Assembly (NCBI RefSeq): GCF_003383615.1
Contig: NZ_QNUL01000004.1
Span: 310,001 to 374,000, forward strand
Direction: 5' to 3'
Length of the DNA: 64,000 bases
Source: Dyadobacter luteus
GTDB taxonomy: Bacteria; Bacteroidota; Bacteroidia; Cytophagales; Spirosomataceae
Shown here piece by piece: positions 35,114-44,459 of the stretch; the stretch's first letter is position 1, and every line of letters begins with the position of its first letter. The notes beneath the pieces are model-generated. The model did not search any database and had not been told where the DNA came from. It worked only from the letters and a program-made list of their open reading frames with translations. The translations under genes and the position numbers were made by a program.

Positions 35114-35887
35114 TCAGCCCCTTTCTGAAATAACACAGATAAATCCGGAATTATCTACTGTATGCCTGGTTTTAACCAGCGCATCCCATTCTGATTCTGT
35201 AGGAAGCCGGTAGGTGATATGCTTTTTTGACAGAAGGTTTTTTTCAACCATTTCACTGAAAACTACTTTTTCTGAATTTGCTTCCGTGTAGGTAGACAGC
35301 ACACTTCTCCATTTACAGAATTCCTGAGCCTGTAGCCAACTCACACCTAGTACAGGACAATCATCATTTTGTTTTTCCCAGTTATCAGGCAGCATAGAGT
35401 GCAGATATTCTTCAGAAAAGGTTTCATCTGATTCCAGAAACTGAAGAAAATCAGACCAGTCTTTGTTTGAAACAGGTTTTGAAATAGTCAGTCTTGGCTC
35501 AGTTTCAATCATAAATCCTGTGGATTGATTCAGTGGAGCAGGGAAGATGGATTGTGTATTTGCCGAATAATGAGGATTGTTACTAACTATGTAGCAGACT
35601 GATCCTATCGCTAAAACGCCTGCCATTGAAAGCCTGATAAACTGGGGACTTTTCATTGTGTGTAAGTTGAAGTGAAATGAAGGTTTGGATATCAGATTCG
35701 GACGTATAAGAAGTAACACCTCTTTTATTAGCAGCAATTGCGCCTTCCTGATACCCTTTCTGCGGGCGTCGAATTCAAATCTTTCCAGTAAGTCTCCTTC
35801 GATATCTTCCCGGAAATCAGCTTTACAGAACCATCTGAAAATCACAAGCGCGAAGCCAGGTGGTTTATGATCATTAAATTCATCCAT
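35114..35887 (-). CDS. permease-prefix domain fused to a shortened FGE/SUMF1-like domain
   Basis: A 257-residue membrane protein. Residues 1-62 match the permease prefix domain that normally precedes ABC transporter permeases in this group (PPGFALVIFRWFCKADFRED, then IEGDLLERFEFDARRKG). A membrane helix follows at about 82-102. Residues about 135-255 resemble a formylglycine-generating-enzyme-like fold: VLGVSWLQAQEFCKWRS, YRLPTESEWDALVK and a closing GFICVI. About 100 residues normally lying between the LPTExEW and GFRCV motifs (the GLYDMxGNVWEW core) are missing, as are catalytic cysteines, so it is probably not an enzyme. It starts 9 bases after the PadR gene stop, as permease-prefix genes usually do. 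Confidence 0.75.
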   Translation of the reverse strand: MDEFNDHKPPGFALVIFRWFCKADFREDIEGDLLERFEFDARRKGIRKAQLLLIKEVLLLIRPNLISKPSFHFNLHTMKSPQFIRLSMAGVLAIGSVCYIVSNNPHYSANTQSIFPAPLNQSTGFMIETEPRLTISKPVSNKDWSDFLQFLESDETFSEEYLHSMLPDNWEKQNDDCPVLGVSWLQAQEFCKWRSVLSTYTEANSEKVVFSEMVEKNLLSKKHITYRLPTESEWDALVKTRHTVDNSGFICVISERG

Positions 35888-35896
35888 ATCTGAATA

Positions 35897-36223
35897 TCAG
35901 TTGAAGGCGATGGCAGGGATTGCATCCCATAACGCAAGCCGTTGATTTTTTACATCACTTAGCACTTTTTGACCTTCCGGCGTTACAGTGAAATACCGTT
36001 TTCTCTTACCGCCTCTTATCTTGGTCGCCTCACCAAATGCTGAAGTCAGCAGTCCTTTATCTTCTAATCTTCGCAGCACAGTTTGCAGAGCACCTATACT
36101 GACTTTACGGTTGAGGCGGCTTTCCATCTCGTCAATAATGGCTATGCCGTAAGCCTCATTAAACAGAACTGCTACAGTCAGCAGTACCACTTCCTCAAAC
36201 TCACCTAAATGATGTTGGCTCAT
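35897..36223 (-). CDS. PadR-family transcription regulator
   Basis: A 108-residue winged-helix repressor. The family pattern is clear: an N-terminal helix pair (EEVVLLTVAVLFNEAYGIAI), the recognition region (VSIGALQTVLRRLEDKGLLT), the wing (GGKRKRYFTVTPEGQKVL) and a short C-terminal helix. In Bacteroidota, PadR genes of this size commonly precede permease-prefix genes, as here with a 9-base gap, and usually control them. Direct TGTAGTTAA repeats lie 21 and 53 bases before its start. Confidence 0.92.
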   Translation of the reverse strand: MSQHHLGEFEEVVLLTVAVLFNEAYGIAIIDEMESRLNRKVSIGALQTVLRRLEDKGLLTSAFGEATKIRGGKRKRYFTVTPEGQKVLSDVKNQRLALWDAIPAIAFN

Positions 36224-36243
36224 GAATCTATTATTTACTCAAA

Positions 36244-36284
36244 TGTAGTTAATATGAATTTATATTTACACTATTTGTAGTTAA
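36244..36284. promoter_or_regulatory. candidate PadR operator region
   Basis: TGTAGTTAA occurs at 36244-36252 and 36276-36284, 32 bases or about three helical turns apart. The second overlaps a TACA-N5-TGTA dyad (36267-36279), the type of half-site seen in several PadR operators. It lies directly upstream of the PadR start. Confidence 0.45.
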
Positions 36285-36337
36285 AATATTTTGAAATGGT
36301 TTTTTTCTGCTGAAGCGGCTTTTGCTTTTCAGATTAC

Positions 36338-37186
36338 TCAGAGGGATTTAGTAGGGCTACCCAGATCATTCCTGTAAGTGCCCAGACTCATTTGTTTGTG
36401 CCTTTTGAAGAATTTGTTGATATGACTTTCATCAGCAAACCCAAATTCGTCGGCAATCTCGTGGATTCTTTTGCCACTGAAGCGAAGACGATGTTCGATG
36501 AGTCTGATGCGGTAGCTGGAGATATACTGTTGAAGAGAGTCGGCACACTGCCGGCGAAAATAGCTTCCCAGATAAGTCGGCGACATTCCGAACCTGTCAG
36601 CAATAACATTTATCCTTAACAGGTCGGGTTGCCGGATATGCTCCTGTATGTAATCCAGAATTTGTGTTATACGGTTATCCGGGTTTGTACTCAGCCCAGA
36701 AGGTTTTAAGAGAGCAATATTCCTTGCAGCAATTACAATAATGGCGTTGACCAAATGGCGTATCAGATCCTGTGCATACATCCGGCTGTCAGAATTTGCC
36801 AGCCGTAGATTTTGTATCAGTTGACCGACAATTTCCTTTTCATCCTCATTGATCAGTACAGAACCTGATAAGTCAGATGCATAATGTAGAATGCATTCTA
36901 AATGGTCAATACTTTTCCACTGGTATTCGTTGATGTAATTTTGTCCGAAGCGAATAACCATAAATTCGCAGGTACTTACCAAATCAAACTCATGTGTATC
37001 TGAAGGCGTGATCAAAAACAAATCTTCCGAAAAGAAGGCGAACCGGTTTCCGTTGACTGCATGCATACCTGGTCCTGAAATGACATAGACCATTTCAAAG
37101 AAATTGAACATTCTTTCCCTTAGCGGACAATGGTCTACCTTTTCATAGAATATCTCTAATGACTGATAGATATTTTCTCTTGCCAT
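36338..37186 (-). CDS. AraC-family transcription regulator with cupin-like N-domain
   Basis: A 282-residue regulator. The N-terminal 150 residues are a cupin-like sensor domain (VYVISGPGMHAVNGNRFAFF, SEDLFLITPSDTHEF). The C-terminal AraC double helix-turn-helix covers about 185-280 (VIADRFGMSPTYLGSYFRRQ, then IADEFGFADESHINKFFKRH). It is transcribed away from the quinone-oxidoreductase-like gene with 84 bases between the start codons, so it probably controls that gene. The inducer is unknown. Confidence 0.93.
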   Translation of the reverse strand: MARENIYQSLEIFYEKVDHCPLRERMFNFFEMVYVISGPGMHAVNGNRFAFFSEDLFLITPSDTHEFDLVSTCEFMVIRFGQNYINEYQWKSIDHLECILHYASDLSGSVLINEDEKEIVGQLIQNLRLANSDSRMYAQDLIRHLVNAIIVIAARNIALLKPSGLSTNPDNRITQILDYIQEHIRQPDLLRINVIADRFGMSPTYLGSYFRRQCADSLQQYISSYRIRLIEHRLRFSGKRIHEIADEFGFADESHINKFFKRHKQMSLGTYRNDLGSPTKSL

Positions 37187-37244
37187 GTGGCAAATATACC
37201 TAAGTGTGCTTGAAATGTACCTGTTTTTGCGCTGCTTTCCGGTC

Positions 37245-37252
37245 TAGTTTTG
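37245..37252 (+). promoter_or_regulatory. candidate -7 element of the oxidoreductase gene
   Basis: TAGTTTTG fits the Bacteroidota -7 consensus TAnnTTTG and would start transcription about 10-15 bases before the ATG at 37271. The nearest upstream TTTG is only 15 bases away, shorter than the usual 19-21, which would fit a promoter that needs its AraC activator. Confidence 0.4.
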
Positions 37253-37270
37253 CTTTTCAAAAACAAAATT

Positions 37271-38218
37271 ATGAAAGCAATAGTATTGGAAGGTTTCGGA
37301 GGAGTTGACCAGCTCAAATATGTAGACATGGAAAAACCAGCAATAAAATCCGGTGAAGTCCTTGTCAGGGTAAAGGCGATTAGTATTAACCCTGTTGACG
37401 TGAAGGTGCGCAGCGGGAAGGCTCCGTTGGCTAAAGATCTGGCCGGGCGTAACCCGTTGATTCTGGGATGGGACGTATCGGGAGAGGTTGCAGAGACTGG
37501 TAGTGAGGTCACACGTTTCACTGTTGGAGATCAGGTATTTGGTATGGTTAACTTTGCCGGACATGGTAAAGCGTATGCGGAGTATGTGGCGGCCGCGGCA
37601 GATCATCTGACCTTGAAACCTTCAAATATCAGTCACATTCAGGCAGCTGCCAGCACTCTTGCTGCTCTTACAGCCTGGCAGGCTTTTACGTGTTACGGAA
37701 AGCTGAGATCTACAGACACCGTTCTGATTCATGCGGCAGCAGGAGGGGTTGGACACTTTGCCGTGCAGATTGCAAAACATATAGGCGCACAAGTGATCGC
37801 AACATCTTCGGGCGCGAACAGGGATTTTGTTCTGGAGCTGGGAGCCGATCAGCATATTGACTACCGTAAAAATCAGTTTGAGCAAATCTTAGATGATATT
37901 GACTTTGTGCTGGAGTCTGTGGGCGGAGAGAATTTTCAAAAATCGGTTAGAGTCCTCAAACCATTCGGTACAATAGTCACTCTTCCCTCGGGTCATTCAG
38001 CAGATGACGAGTTGGCAGCAAAAGAAAAGAAACTCCATGCCTGTTACTTTATGTCTGTTTTTTCAAGCGGGGCAGATATGGATTTTATCGCCTCACTACT
38101 ACGTGAAGGGAGTTTAAAACCGCATGTTTCCCACGTGTTTGATTTTGATCAGATCGCTCAGGCTCATCAACAAATTCAAACCGGCCGAACTGTTGGTAAA
38201 GTTATAGTTACGCTATGA
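37271..38218 (+). CDS. NADP-dependent zinc-less alcohol dehydrogenase/quinone oxidoreductase
   Basis: A 315-residue medium-chain reductase of the quinone oxidoreductase-like group, which reduces quinones or enones with NADPH in the cytoplasm. The GroES-like N-domain carries PVDVKVRSG and GWDVSGEVAETGSEV; the Rossmann domain has the nucleotide loop VLIHAAAGGVGHFAVQIAKH and ends in QTGRTVGKVIVTL. The zinc-binding cysteines of alcohol dehydrogenases are absent. ATG 37271 is used; the open frame reaches 37250 but begins with LFKNKI and lies on the candidate -7 element. It is probably controlled by the divergent AraC gene. Confidence 0.92.
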   Translation: MKAIVLEGFGGVDQLKYVDMEKPAIKSGEVLVRVKAISINPVDVKVRSGKAPLAKDLAGRNPLILGWDVSGEVAETGSEVTRFTVGDQVFGMVNFAGHGKAYAEYVAAAADHLTLKPSNISHIQAAASTLAALTAWQAFTCYGKLRSTDTVLIHAAAGGVGHFAVQIAKHIGAQVIATSSGANRDFVLELGADQHIDYRKNQFEQILDDIDFVLESVGGENFQKSVRVLKPFGTIVTLPSGHSADDELAAKEKKLHACYFMSVFSSGADMDFIASLLREGSLKPHVSHVFDFDQIAQAHQQIQTGRTVGKVIVTL

Positions 38219-38303
38219 GCTCACCAGATAAGATGATTTGTTTGTGAGTCATTCGGCTGACATTAGAGAAAAGGTCTCACCATTCTCATCAGAGTTAGAA
38301 TTT

Positions 38304-38456
38304 ATGAAAAGAATTGTTGTTATTAATGATCATCCGGACAAAGAAAGTTTCAATAGCGCGGTAGCAGATTCTTATATCAAGGCCGCTACTCACGCAGGTG
38401 CTCAGGTCAGATATATCCCCATCGGCGAACTGAAATGGATGCTGAGGACAGGCTGA
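38304..38456 (+). pseudogene. N-terminal remnant of a flavodoxin-fold NAD(P)H oxidoreductase
   Basis: Fifty codons from ATG 38304 give MKRIVVINDHPDKESFNSAV and continue to YIPIGELKWMLRTG. The start is the first strand and FMN loop (HPDKxSFN) of the MdaB/NQO-like quinone reductase family, normally about 190-200 residues. The frame then ends in TGA and the remaining domain is missing; another frame continues open to 38537 without recognisable similarity. A terminator follows. Decay by deletion is the simplest reading. Confidence 0.65.
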
Positions 38457-38545
38457 ACTCTCTGAAAAAGATAATGGATGCCGCTAAGATGGAGGCTGTA
38501 TCTAAACTACTCATTTGTAGTAAGACGACCATTTAGTGAGTTTTA

Positions 38546-38587
38546 AAAACTCTCGCAATTCCTAATTTGGCCAATTGCGAGAGTTTT
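38546..38587. terminator. strong bidirectional terminator
   Basis: AAAACTCTCGCAATT (38546-38560) and AATTGCGAGAGTTTT (38573-38587) form a perfect 15-base stem around a 12-base loop. The T4/A4 ends serve transcripts from both sides, ending the oxidoreductase region on the plus strand and the efflux operon on the minus strand. Confidence 0.9.
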
Positions 38588-38619
38588 GATTTCGGGGTGG
38601 TAAAATTATACTTTAACTG

Positions 38620-39960
38620 TCATTCGTTAACGATTCCTGTCGTACGGTCTAATTCGATGCGGGCTGAGAGATAGTCGAATACAGCTTCCAGATAATTTGA
38701 TTTGGCCGTTGTCAATGCCAGTTCTGCATCAGTGAGTTCAAGCCGTGAGGCGACACCTTTCTCATAGCGGTATTTGGTTATGGAATAGCTCAATTCTGCT
38801 GTTTGAGAAACGTTATTCTGCGTTTTAATACGCTCAGATGCTTCATACAGACTGGCTGTGACCTGTTTTATTGTGGTTTTGAGCTGCTCTTGTGCATTAT
38901 CAAAGATCGCGTCGGACTGTTGTCTTTCGATTTTACCCAAAGCGATTCTATTCGCATTCTGCATACCTGTAAATAGTGGGATTGAGACCTGAATACCTGC
39001 ATAGAAAACCGGCGGCCAACCGGCTTGATCATATCTGAATTTGTTGGTTTGTGTCTGCAACTGGTACTGACTGACAAAACTTACAACGGGTAGTCTGGCT
39101 GATTTGTATAATTGAATCTCTTTGTCATTAATCTCCTTGTTCAAATTCAAGATCTGGAAATCGGGACGTTCCATCAGCGATCTGCGGAATGCCTGGGTTT
39201 CGGTGGGAATCGAATCAGAAGTGTTAAGCTGCAGTGAATCGGATAGAATGAATTCTGTACCGGCCGCACTGCCGATCAAAGTGCTCAGTTGCTGCTGGCT
39301 GATCTGAAGTGCATAGGTGAGCCGCAGTACATCCGGTTCCAGGTTTTTCACTAATGTGTATGCTCTTAACGTATCTACACGAAGTGCCCTGCCTTGCGCA
39401 AGCAGTGATCGCGAATCTGCCAGAGCTTTCTTGTTGCGTGCAATACTTTCATATTGCAAGTTGAGCCGTTGCTGAAGCACGAGGAGTTGCACATAATTTT
39501 GTTTTACCTGGGCGACCACATCTACTTCCCGGTTGTTGTAAGATAGCTGGCTTTGTTTTTCAAGGAGTCTGCGTCTTTGGATTTCATATTTCGCGCTTGC
39601 GCTGTAAAGAGCCTGCGAGAGCGTTACCTGTGCTCCACTGATCTGCGAGCCTCCAAATCGTGCATAACCAACCCCCTCGGATGAAGAGCTCGAATTCAAC
39701 CCAAAGAAAACCTGCCTTTGAAAATAATGTTGAAATTGGCCGGTCAGACTAATATTGGGCAGAAGCAATCCTTTACTTATCTGAGTCTGTTGTCTGGATT
39801 TGGCAATATTAAATGAGTCGATTCTTAAATCACGGTTGTGTGATTTGGCTTGCTCGATAGCCTGTTTCAGTGACAGCGTTTGATTTTGTGCGCTGAGGCG
39901 AGCTGGTAGCCAGACCGAAGCCAGTAGCCAGATTGCCATTTTTAGAATATGATTTTTCAT
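38620..39960 (-). CDS. TolC-family outer-membrane efflux channel
   Basis: A 446-residue outer-membrane factor with a signal peptide (ending PARLSAQ) and two internally repeated halves of long helices. Examples are LSLKQAIEQAKSHNRDLRID in the first half and the PDFQILNLNKEINDKEIQLY region at the start of the second. It has the typical end ELTDAELALTTAKSNYLEAV. It forms the trimeric exit duct for the RND pump encoded upstream. It is the last gene of the arsR-adaptor-pump-channel series, starting 129 bases after the pump gene, and is followed by the terminator at 38546-38587. Confidence 0.94.
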   Translation of the reverse strand: MKNHILKMAIWLLASVWLPARLSAQNQTLSLKQAIEQAKSHNRDLRIDSFNIAKSRQQTQISKGLLLPNISLTGQFQHYFQRQVFFGLNSSSSSEGVGYARFGGSQISGAQVTLSQALYSASAKYEIQRRRLLEKQSQLSYNNREVDVVAQVKQNYVQLLVLQQRLNLQYESIARNKKALADSRSLLAQGRALRVDTLRAYTLVKNLEPDVLRLTYALQISQQQLSTLIGSAAGTEFILSDSLQLNTSDSIPTETQAFRRSLMERPDFQILNLNKEINDKEIQLYKSARLPVVSFVSQYQLQTQTNKFRYDQAGWPPVFYAGIQVSIPLFTGMQNANRIALGKIERQQSDAIFDNAQEQLKTTIKQVTASLYEASERIKTQNNVSQTAELSYSITKYRYEKGVASRLELTDAELALTTAKSNYLEAVFDYLSARIELDRTTGIVNE

Positions 39961-40089
39961 TTTTTGTGGTGTTTTAAACGCAGAGTGAAAAGAGTCAATC
40001 GCAGAGTTTCACGGTTTTTTTACCGATGTTTCACTGTGAATTAGATTTTTAACTTCTCTAACTTCTTAACTCCCTGTAACTTCTGATTT

Positions 40090-43000
40090 TCAATGTACTA
40101 ACTCTTCAACCATTTGGTTTTTCTCTTCACCTGCATGCCCTTTGAAAGGCCGCGAGAAGTAGGAGTAGATAGCCGGGATTACATATAGCGTAAGAATTCC
40201 GGCGAAAACCAGTCCGCCTACAACAACGATTCCCAGTGACTGGCGGCTTCCTGATGCTGTTCCCAGCGACAAGGCAATAGGCAGCGTTCCAAAAATCATC
40301 GCTAGTGTGGTCATCAGGATCGGACGGAAACGGGAGACGGCAGCCTTTTTAGCTGATTCGATAATGCTGTTTCCTTCCTCTTTGCTTTGGTTGGCAAATT
40401 CCACAATCAGAATACCATTTTTTGTAATCAGACCAATGAGCATAATGATACCTATCTGACTGAAAATATTTACGGTTTGGTCTGTAAACCAAAGGCTTAG
40501 TAGTGCTCCTGTTAATGCCATAGGAACTGTCAGTAGAATGATGAACGGATCGATCAGACTTTCAAACTGTGCAGCAAGAACAAGGTAGATCAGCACAATA
40601 GCGAAAATGAATGCGAAGATCAGACTGTCGCTACTTTCGGAATAATCGCGGCTTTGTCCTGCCAGTGCGGTACTAAATCCCTTCGGAAGCTCTTTTGCCG
40701 TGATTATGTCTATCTCCTTTATCGCTTCCCCCAGACTAACGCCTGATGCCGGTGTCGCTGAAATGGTCGCACTATAAGATTGATTGTAACGGTAAATAGC
40801 TGGTGGGCTGATTCCTTCATTAAGTTTTGTAAGGTTATCCAGTGAAACCATTTCTCCACTTCCTGATTTCAGATAAAGAGATCTCAGATCATAAGGTGCC
40901 GAGCGGTCTTCACGGTCCAGCTGGCCAATGACTTCATACTGACGGTCGTTATGAATAAAATATCCGTAACGGCGGCTGCTGAGCGCAAGCTGCAGTGTCT
41001 GACCGATGGCTTGCGTTGAAATCCCTAGTTGTGCAGCACGTTGACGGTCAATTGATATACTGATTTCAGGACGGTTTATCTTAAAATCTGCATCCACGAA
41101 GTTGAGCTTTGGATTACTTCCGACGCTGGACATCAGTTTAGGCATTACGTCAATCAACTCTTTTAGGCCCGGAGCCTGCACCACGTACTGCACCGGCTGC
41201 GTATTACCATACCCGCCGATCGTTGGGGTTTGCACGGGAATGATTAATACATTTCTGAATCTTGAAGAAGCAGCAACCAGCTTCATGAAGATCTGCTGTT
41301 GGGTCAGTCCGCTTTTGCGGTCTTTGGGTTCTTTGAGAAATATCCATTGGAAGCCGCCATTCACAGGTTGAGCCAGGGTTCCACCAGCTGCCGCTACCGC
41401 AGTATAGGTGCGCTCCTGATTCAGATCCGGGATAGAATCACTGATGAAATTCCCGATCTCTTTCATGCTTGCCTCCATACTTTCATAGGAAGTTCCCTCG
41501 GGTGCCATCACAGCTAGGCCAATCATAGAACGGTCTTCCAATGGCGCCAGTTCTGAAGGAAGTTTTGGTGCAAGCCAATAAGCCACTCCGAACGAGGCAG
41601 CCAGAAGAATAAATCCCAGCCAGCGTACTTTCATAAAAGCTGCCAGAGAATTGCCGTAAGCATCATTGAGTTTTATAAAATAGGGTTCTGTTTTTTTGTA
41701 AAGCCAATTATGAGAAGTCCCCGACTTAAGCAGATAAGCGCTCATCATGGGCGTCAGCGTCAGGGCTACAAAGGCTGAAATGGATACAGAGCCTGCGACA
41801 ACGATAGCAAATTCTTTAAACAACCGTCCTGTTAAGCCTCCTAAGAATAAAATGGGAAGAAATACAGCTACCAGTGTTACTGTGGTAGAAATCACAGCGA
41901 AGTAAATCTCTGCCGAGCCCTGCCGGGCGGCCATAATAGGCGAGATGCCTGTTTCAACTTTGGCGTATATGTTTTCAAGCACAATAATGGCATCATCTAC
42001 CACCAGCCCGATGGCAAGAACCAGCCCTAACAGCGTCAGTACATTTATCGAAAAGCCGGCGATGTACATAATAAAGAATGACGATACGATCGAGACCGGA
42101 ATGGCTACCAATGGGATGATTGTACTTCGCCAGTCGCGCAGGAAGATGAAAATGATCAGTGAAACAAGCGCGAAAGCCAGTAGCAGCGTTTCTTCAACTT
42201 CTGACAATGAATTTCTTACAGGTACAGTAAAGTCTTTACCAAGAGCGATTTCATATTCTTTCGGAGCGGTCTTTTTAATTTCCTCAAACCGCTTTTTGAA
42301 CTCATCTACAATGGCAAGCGAGTTGGCACCACGCTGCGGACTTACGCCGGTACCCACACCGTAATCAGCAGTTTTACCACTATAGATGATCATAGCTGTA
42401 CGTTCATTCTGAGATGACATAATCGCCTGACCTACATCTTTAAAGCGTACTATCGCGCCCTCGCTTTCGCGAAGAATCATATTATTAAAGTCATCTTCGG
42501 TAACAAGTCTGCCCTGGGTACGTAAGGTCACTTCTGTGCTGGCTCCTTCAATTCTGCCACTTGGCAGATCGACATTTTCCTTTTGCAAAGCGTTCTGGAT
42601 ATCAATAGGAGTGAGTCCATATGCGGCCAGCTTGACAGGATCCATTCTAAGCCGCATAGCGCGCTTACGGCCGGCATAGGAATCCACTAACCGTACACCA
42701 GCGATGGACTGCAGTTTTTCTTTTACATTGATGTTTACAAAATCGGTAACATCTTCCAGACTTTTGGTTTTACTCTGAACTGTGAGAAACACCAGAAAGT
42801 CTGCAGGTCCTGCTTTTTCGACAATTGTTGGTTCGATGTCGGTAGGCAACTGCTGGCGGGATTTGGAAACCTTATCGCGCACATCATTTGCGGCCGCTTC
42901 AAGGTCTGCATTTAACTCAAATTCGACAGTTATGATGCTGACCTGTTCACGGGAAGTGGATGATACCGAGCGTATACCATTAGCTTCGGCTATCGCTTCT

Positions 43001-43206
43001 TCGAGTGGCTTGGTAACCTGTGAGGCGATGATATCCGCGCTCGCTCCCGGGTAAACGGTTGTGACCATTACAATAGGGGAATCAGTTACAGGATACTCCC
43101 TGGTTCCCAGGAAGGTGTAACCTACAATCCCGAAAAGTACGAGCAGTACGGACATAACCCCGGCCATAACAGGCCGGGAAATGCTTGTTTGTGAAATAGA
43201 ACTCAT
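40090..43206 (-). CDS. RND (HAE-1 type) multidrug efflux transporter
   Basis: A 1038-residue inner-membrane proton antiporter. It begins SISQTSISRPVMAGVMSVLL, the usual HAE-1 start, and contains the TM4 proton-relay motif LAIGLVVDDAIIVLENIY with adjacent aspartates, the porter-domain motif YPGASADIIASQVTKPLEEA, and the second-half signature LVLAAQFESLIDPFIILLTVP. The 12 membrane helices and two large periplasmic loops are in the normal order. With its adaptor and TolC channel it exports hydrophobic compounds such as drugs or dyes; substrates cannot be read. It is 162 bases downstream of the adaptor gene. Confidence 0.96.
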   Translation of the reverse strand: MSSISQTSISRPVMAGVMSVLLVLFGIVGYTFLGTREYPVTDSPIVMVTTVYPGASADIIASQVTKPLEEAIAEANGIRSVSSTSREQVSIITVEFELNADLEAAANDVRDKVSKSRQQLPTDIEPTIVEKAGPADFLVFLTVQSKTKSLEDVTDFVNINVKEKLQSIAGVRLVDSYAGRKRAMRLRMDPVKLAAYGLTPIDIQNALQKENVDLPSGRIEGASTEVTLRTQGRLVTEDDFNNMILRESEGAIVRFKDVGQAIMSSQNERTAMIIYSGKTADYGVGTGVSPQRGANSLAIVDEFKKRFEEIKKTAPKEYEIALGKDFTVPVRNSLSEVEETLLLAFALVSLIIFIFLRDWRSTIIPLVAIPVSIVSSFFIMYIAGFSINVLTLLGLVLAIGLVVDDAIIVLENIYAKVETGISPIMAARQGSAEIYFAVISTTVTLVAVFLPILFLGGLTGRLFKEFAIVVAGSVSISAFVALTLTPMMSAYLLKSGTSHNWLYKKTEPYFIKLNDAYGNSLAAFMKVRWLGFILLAASFGVAYWLAPKLPSELAPLEDRSMIGLAVMAPEGTSYESMEASMKEIGNFISDSIPDLNQERTYTAVAAAGGTLAQPVNGGFQWIFLKEPKDRKSGLTQQQIFMKLVAASSRFRNVLIIPVQTPTIGGYGNTQPVQYVVQAPGLKELIDVMPKLMSSVGSNPKLNFVDADFKINRPEISISIDRQRAAQLGISTQAIGQTLQLALSSRRYGYFIHNDRQYEVIGQLDREDRSAPYDLRSLYLKSGSGEMVSLDNLTKLNEGISPPAIYRYNQSYSATISATPASGVSLGEAIKEIDIITAKELPKGFSTALAGQSRDYSESSDSLIFAFIFAIVLIYLVLAAQFESLIDPFIILLTVPMALTGALLSLWFTDQTVNIFSQIGIIMLIGLITKNGILIVEFANQSKEEGNSIIESAKKAAVSRFRPILMTTLAMIFGTLPIALSLGTASGSRQSLGIVVVGGLVFAGILTLYVIPAIYSYFSRPFKGHAGEEKNQMVEELVH

Positions 43207-43368
43207 TTTTTTACTAGCTATCGGCTTTCAACGAGCTGCTGTCAGCCTTGGGGTTGATTTCAAATTTGGTGTTGTATTGCTGATAAACACGAGATTATCA
43301 GCTCTGTATTGTACATTAGTCGGAACAGTAATGTTTTCTGTTAGTCAGCTATTTGAAGGTGTTTAATA

Positions 43369-44445
43369 CTATTTAACGCTCACCAGTTGTATCTGCGCAT
43401 CAGGGCTGAGCCTAAGCATATTGCTGGTGATAAGCGTATCGCCTTTCGCTAATCCGCTGACTACGTTTACGGTAGCGGCGTTGCGCTGACCAATCTGTAT
43501 GCTTTTCAGACTTGCTTTGCCTGCGTTTGCAACAAAAACACTGTAGCCGTCAGAAGATGGAATCAGCGCCTGATTCGGTATCATTAGAGCGTTACCGGTA
43601 GTGTTTAAACGTAAGGTGAGGCGAGCGCTCTGGCCTGGTAGTAGTTCGTGGCTTGCATTATCGCCAACTGCACGTATTAGCAAGGTTCTGGTTTTGGGAT
43701 CCAAAGCTGACTCATGAGCGATGATTCTTGCGCTTTGAATTTTCTCATTGGATTCTACCTGATACTGTACCGGATCCCCGTTCTTCAAAGTGTAGGCGTG
43801 TTTTTCAGGTACTGCAAAGTCTATTTTTAGCTTGCTGTTGTCTGTAAGCTGAACCAGCGGCGTTCCAGGCGACACATATGCACCTGTGTATACGTTCACT
43901 ATTCCCAAGTGACCGCTAAAAGGCGCTCTGATGCTTGTTTTGGCAATATTGACCTTCAGCTGCTGGATTTTTGACTGAACTACTTTCAGATTAGTAAAGG
44001 CCTGATCATAATCTTGTTGCACGGCGGCTTCCCGGTCGACGAGGTCTTTTAATCTGCTTTCATTGAGTAAGACAAATTTTTCCTGCTGTTTTAATTGTTC
44101 GAGTTCTGCCAGCAAATCGGCATCATCCAGTTTAAAAAGCAATGCTCCCGTATTGACAAACTTACCCTCTGCTGCATGAACAGCAATCACTTTTCTGTTT
44201 AACTCACTCATAATGCTTACCTGCTGATAGGCCATCAGTGTACCGGAAACCACCATTTCTTCATTTAGCGCACCGGAAGTAATAATTTGACCGTCAACGG
44301 GTATGCCTTGCGACTGTGGTTTTATCTCAGGCTTTTGTGGTGTTGTATCTTTTGAACTGTACGCTTTTAAGAGCACACTTCCTGTTATCAGGCCTGCTAT
44401 GATGAGCCCTGACACGATTTTTGCGGATTGTATTGTCCTTTTCAT
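43369..44445 (-). CDS. RND efflux periplasmic adaptor (membrane fusion protein)
   Basis: A 358-residue adaptor. An N-terminal membrane anchor (VSGLIIAGLITGSVLLKAY) precedes a barrel-sandwich lipoyl domain (VSIMSELNRKVIAVHAAEGK and the matching IRAPFSGHLGIVNVYTGAYV), an alpha-hairpin (AELEQLKQQEKFVLLNESRL region), a beta-barrel domain (KIDFAVPEKHAYTLKNGDPV) and the membrane-proximal domain at the C-terminus. It bridges the RND pump and TolC. It is first of the pump genes after arsR, and its leader carries the candidate ArsR sites. Confidence 0.94.
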   Translation of the reverse strand: MKRTIQSAKIVSGLIIAGLITGSVLLKAYSSKDTTPQKPEIKPQSQGIPVDGQIITSGALNEEMVVSGTLMAYQQVSIMSELNRKVIAVHAAEGKFVNTGALLFKLDDADLLAELEQLKQQEKFVLLNESRLKDLVDREAAVQQDYDQAFTNLKVVQSKIQQLKVNIAKTSIRAPFSGHLGIVNVYTGAYVSPGTPLVQLTDNSKLKIDFAVPEKHAYTLKNGDPVQYQVESNEKIQSARIIAHESALDPKTRTLLIRAVGDNASHELLPGQSARLTLRLNTTGNALMIPNQALIPSSDGYSVFVANAGKASLKSIQIGQRNAATVNVVSGLAKGDTLITSNMLRLSPDAQIQLVSVK

Positions 44446-44459
44446 GAATTGATTTATTT

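Noticed and set aside
39961..40089. Phase-variable or repeat element between RND pump and TolC genes
   Set aside because: It has short AT-rich repeated words only, with no perfect repeat or inversion site.
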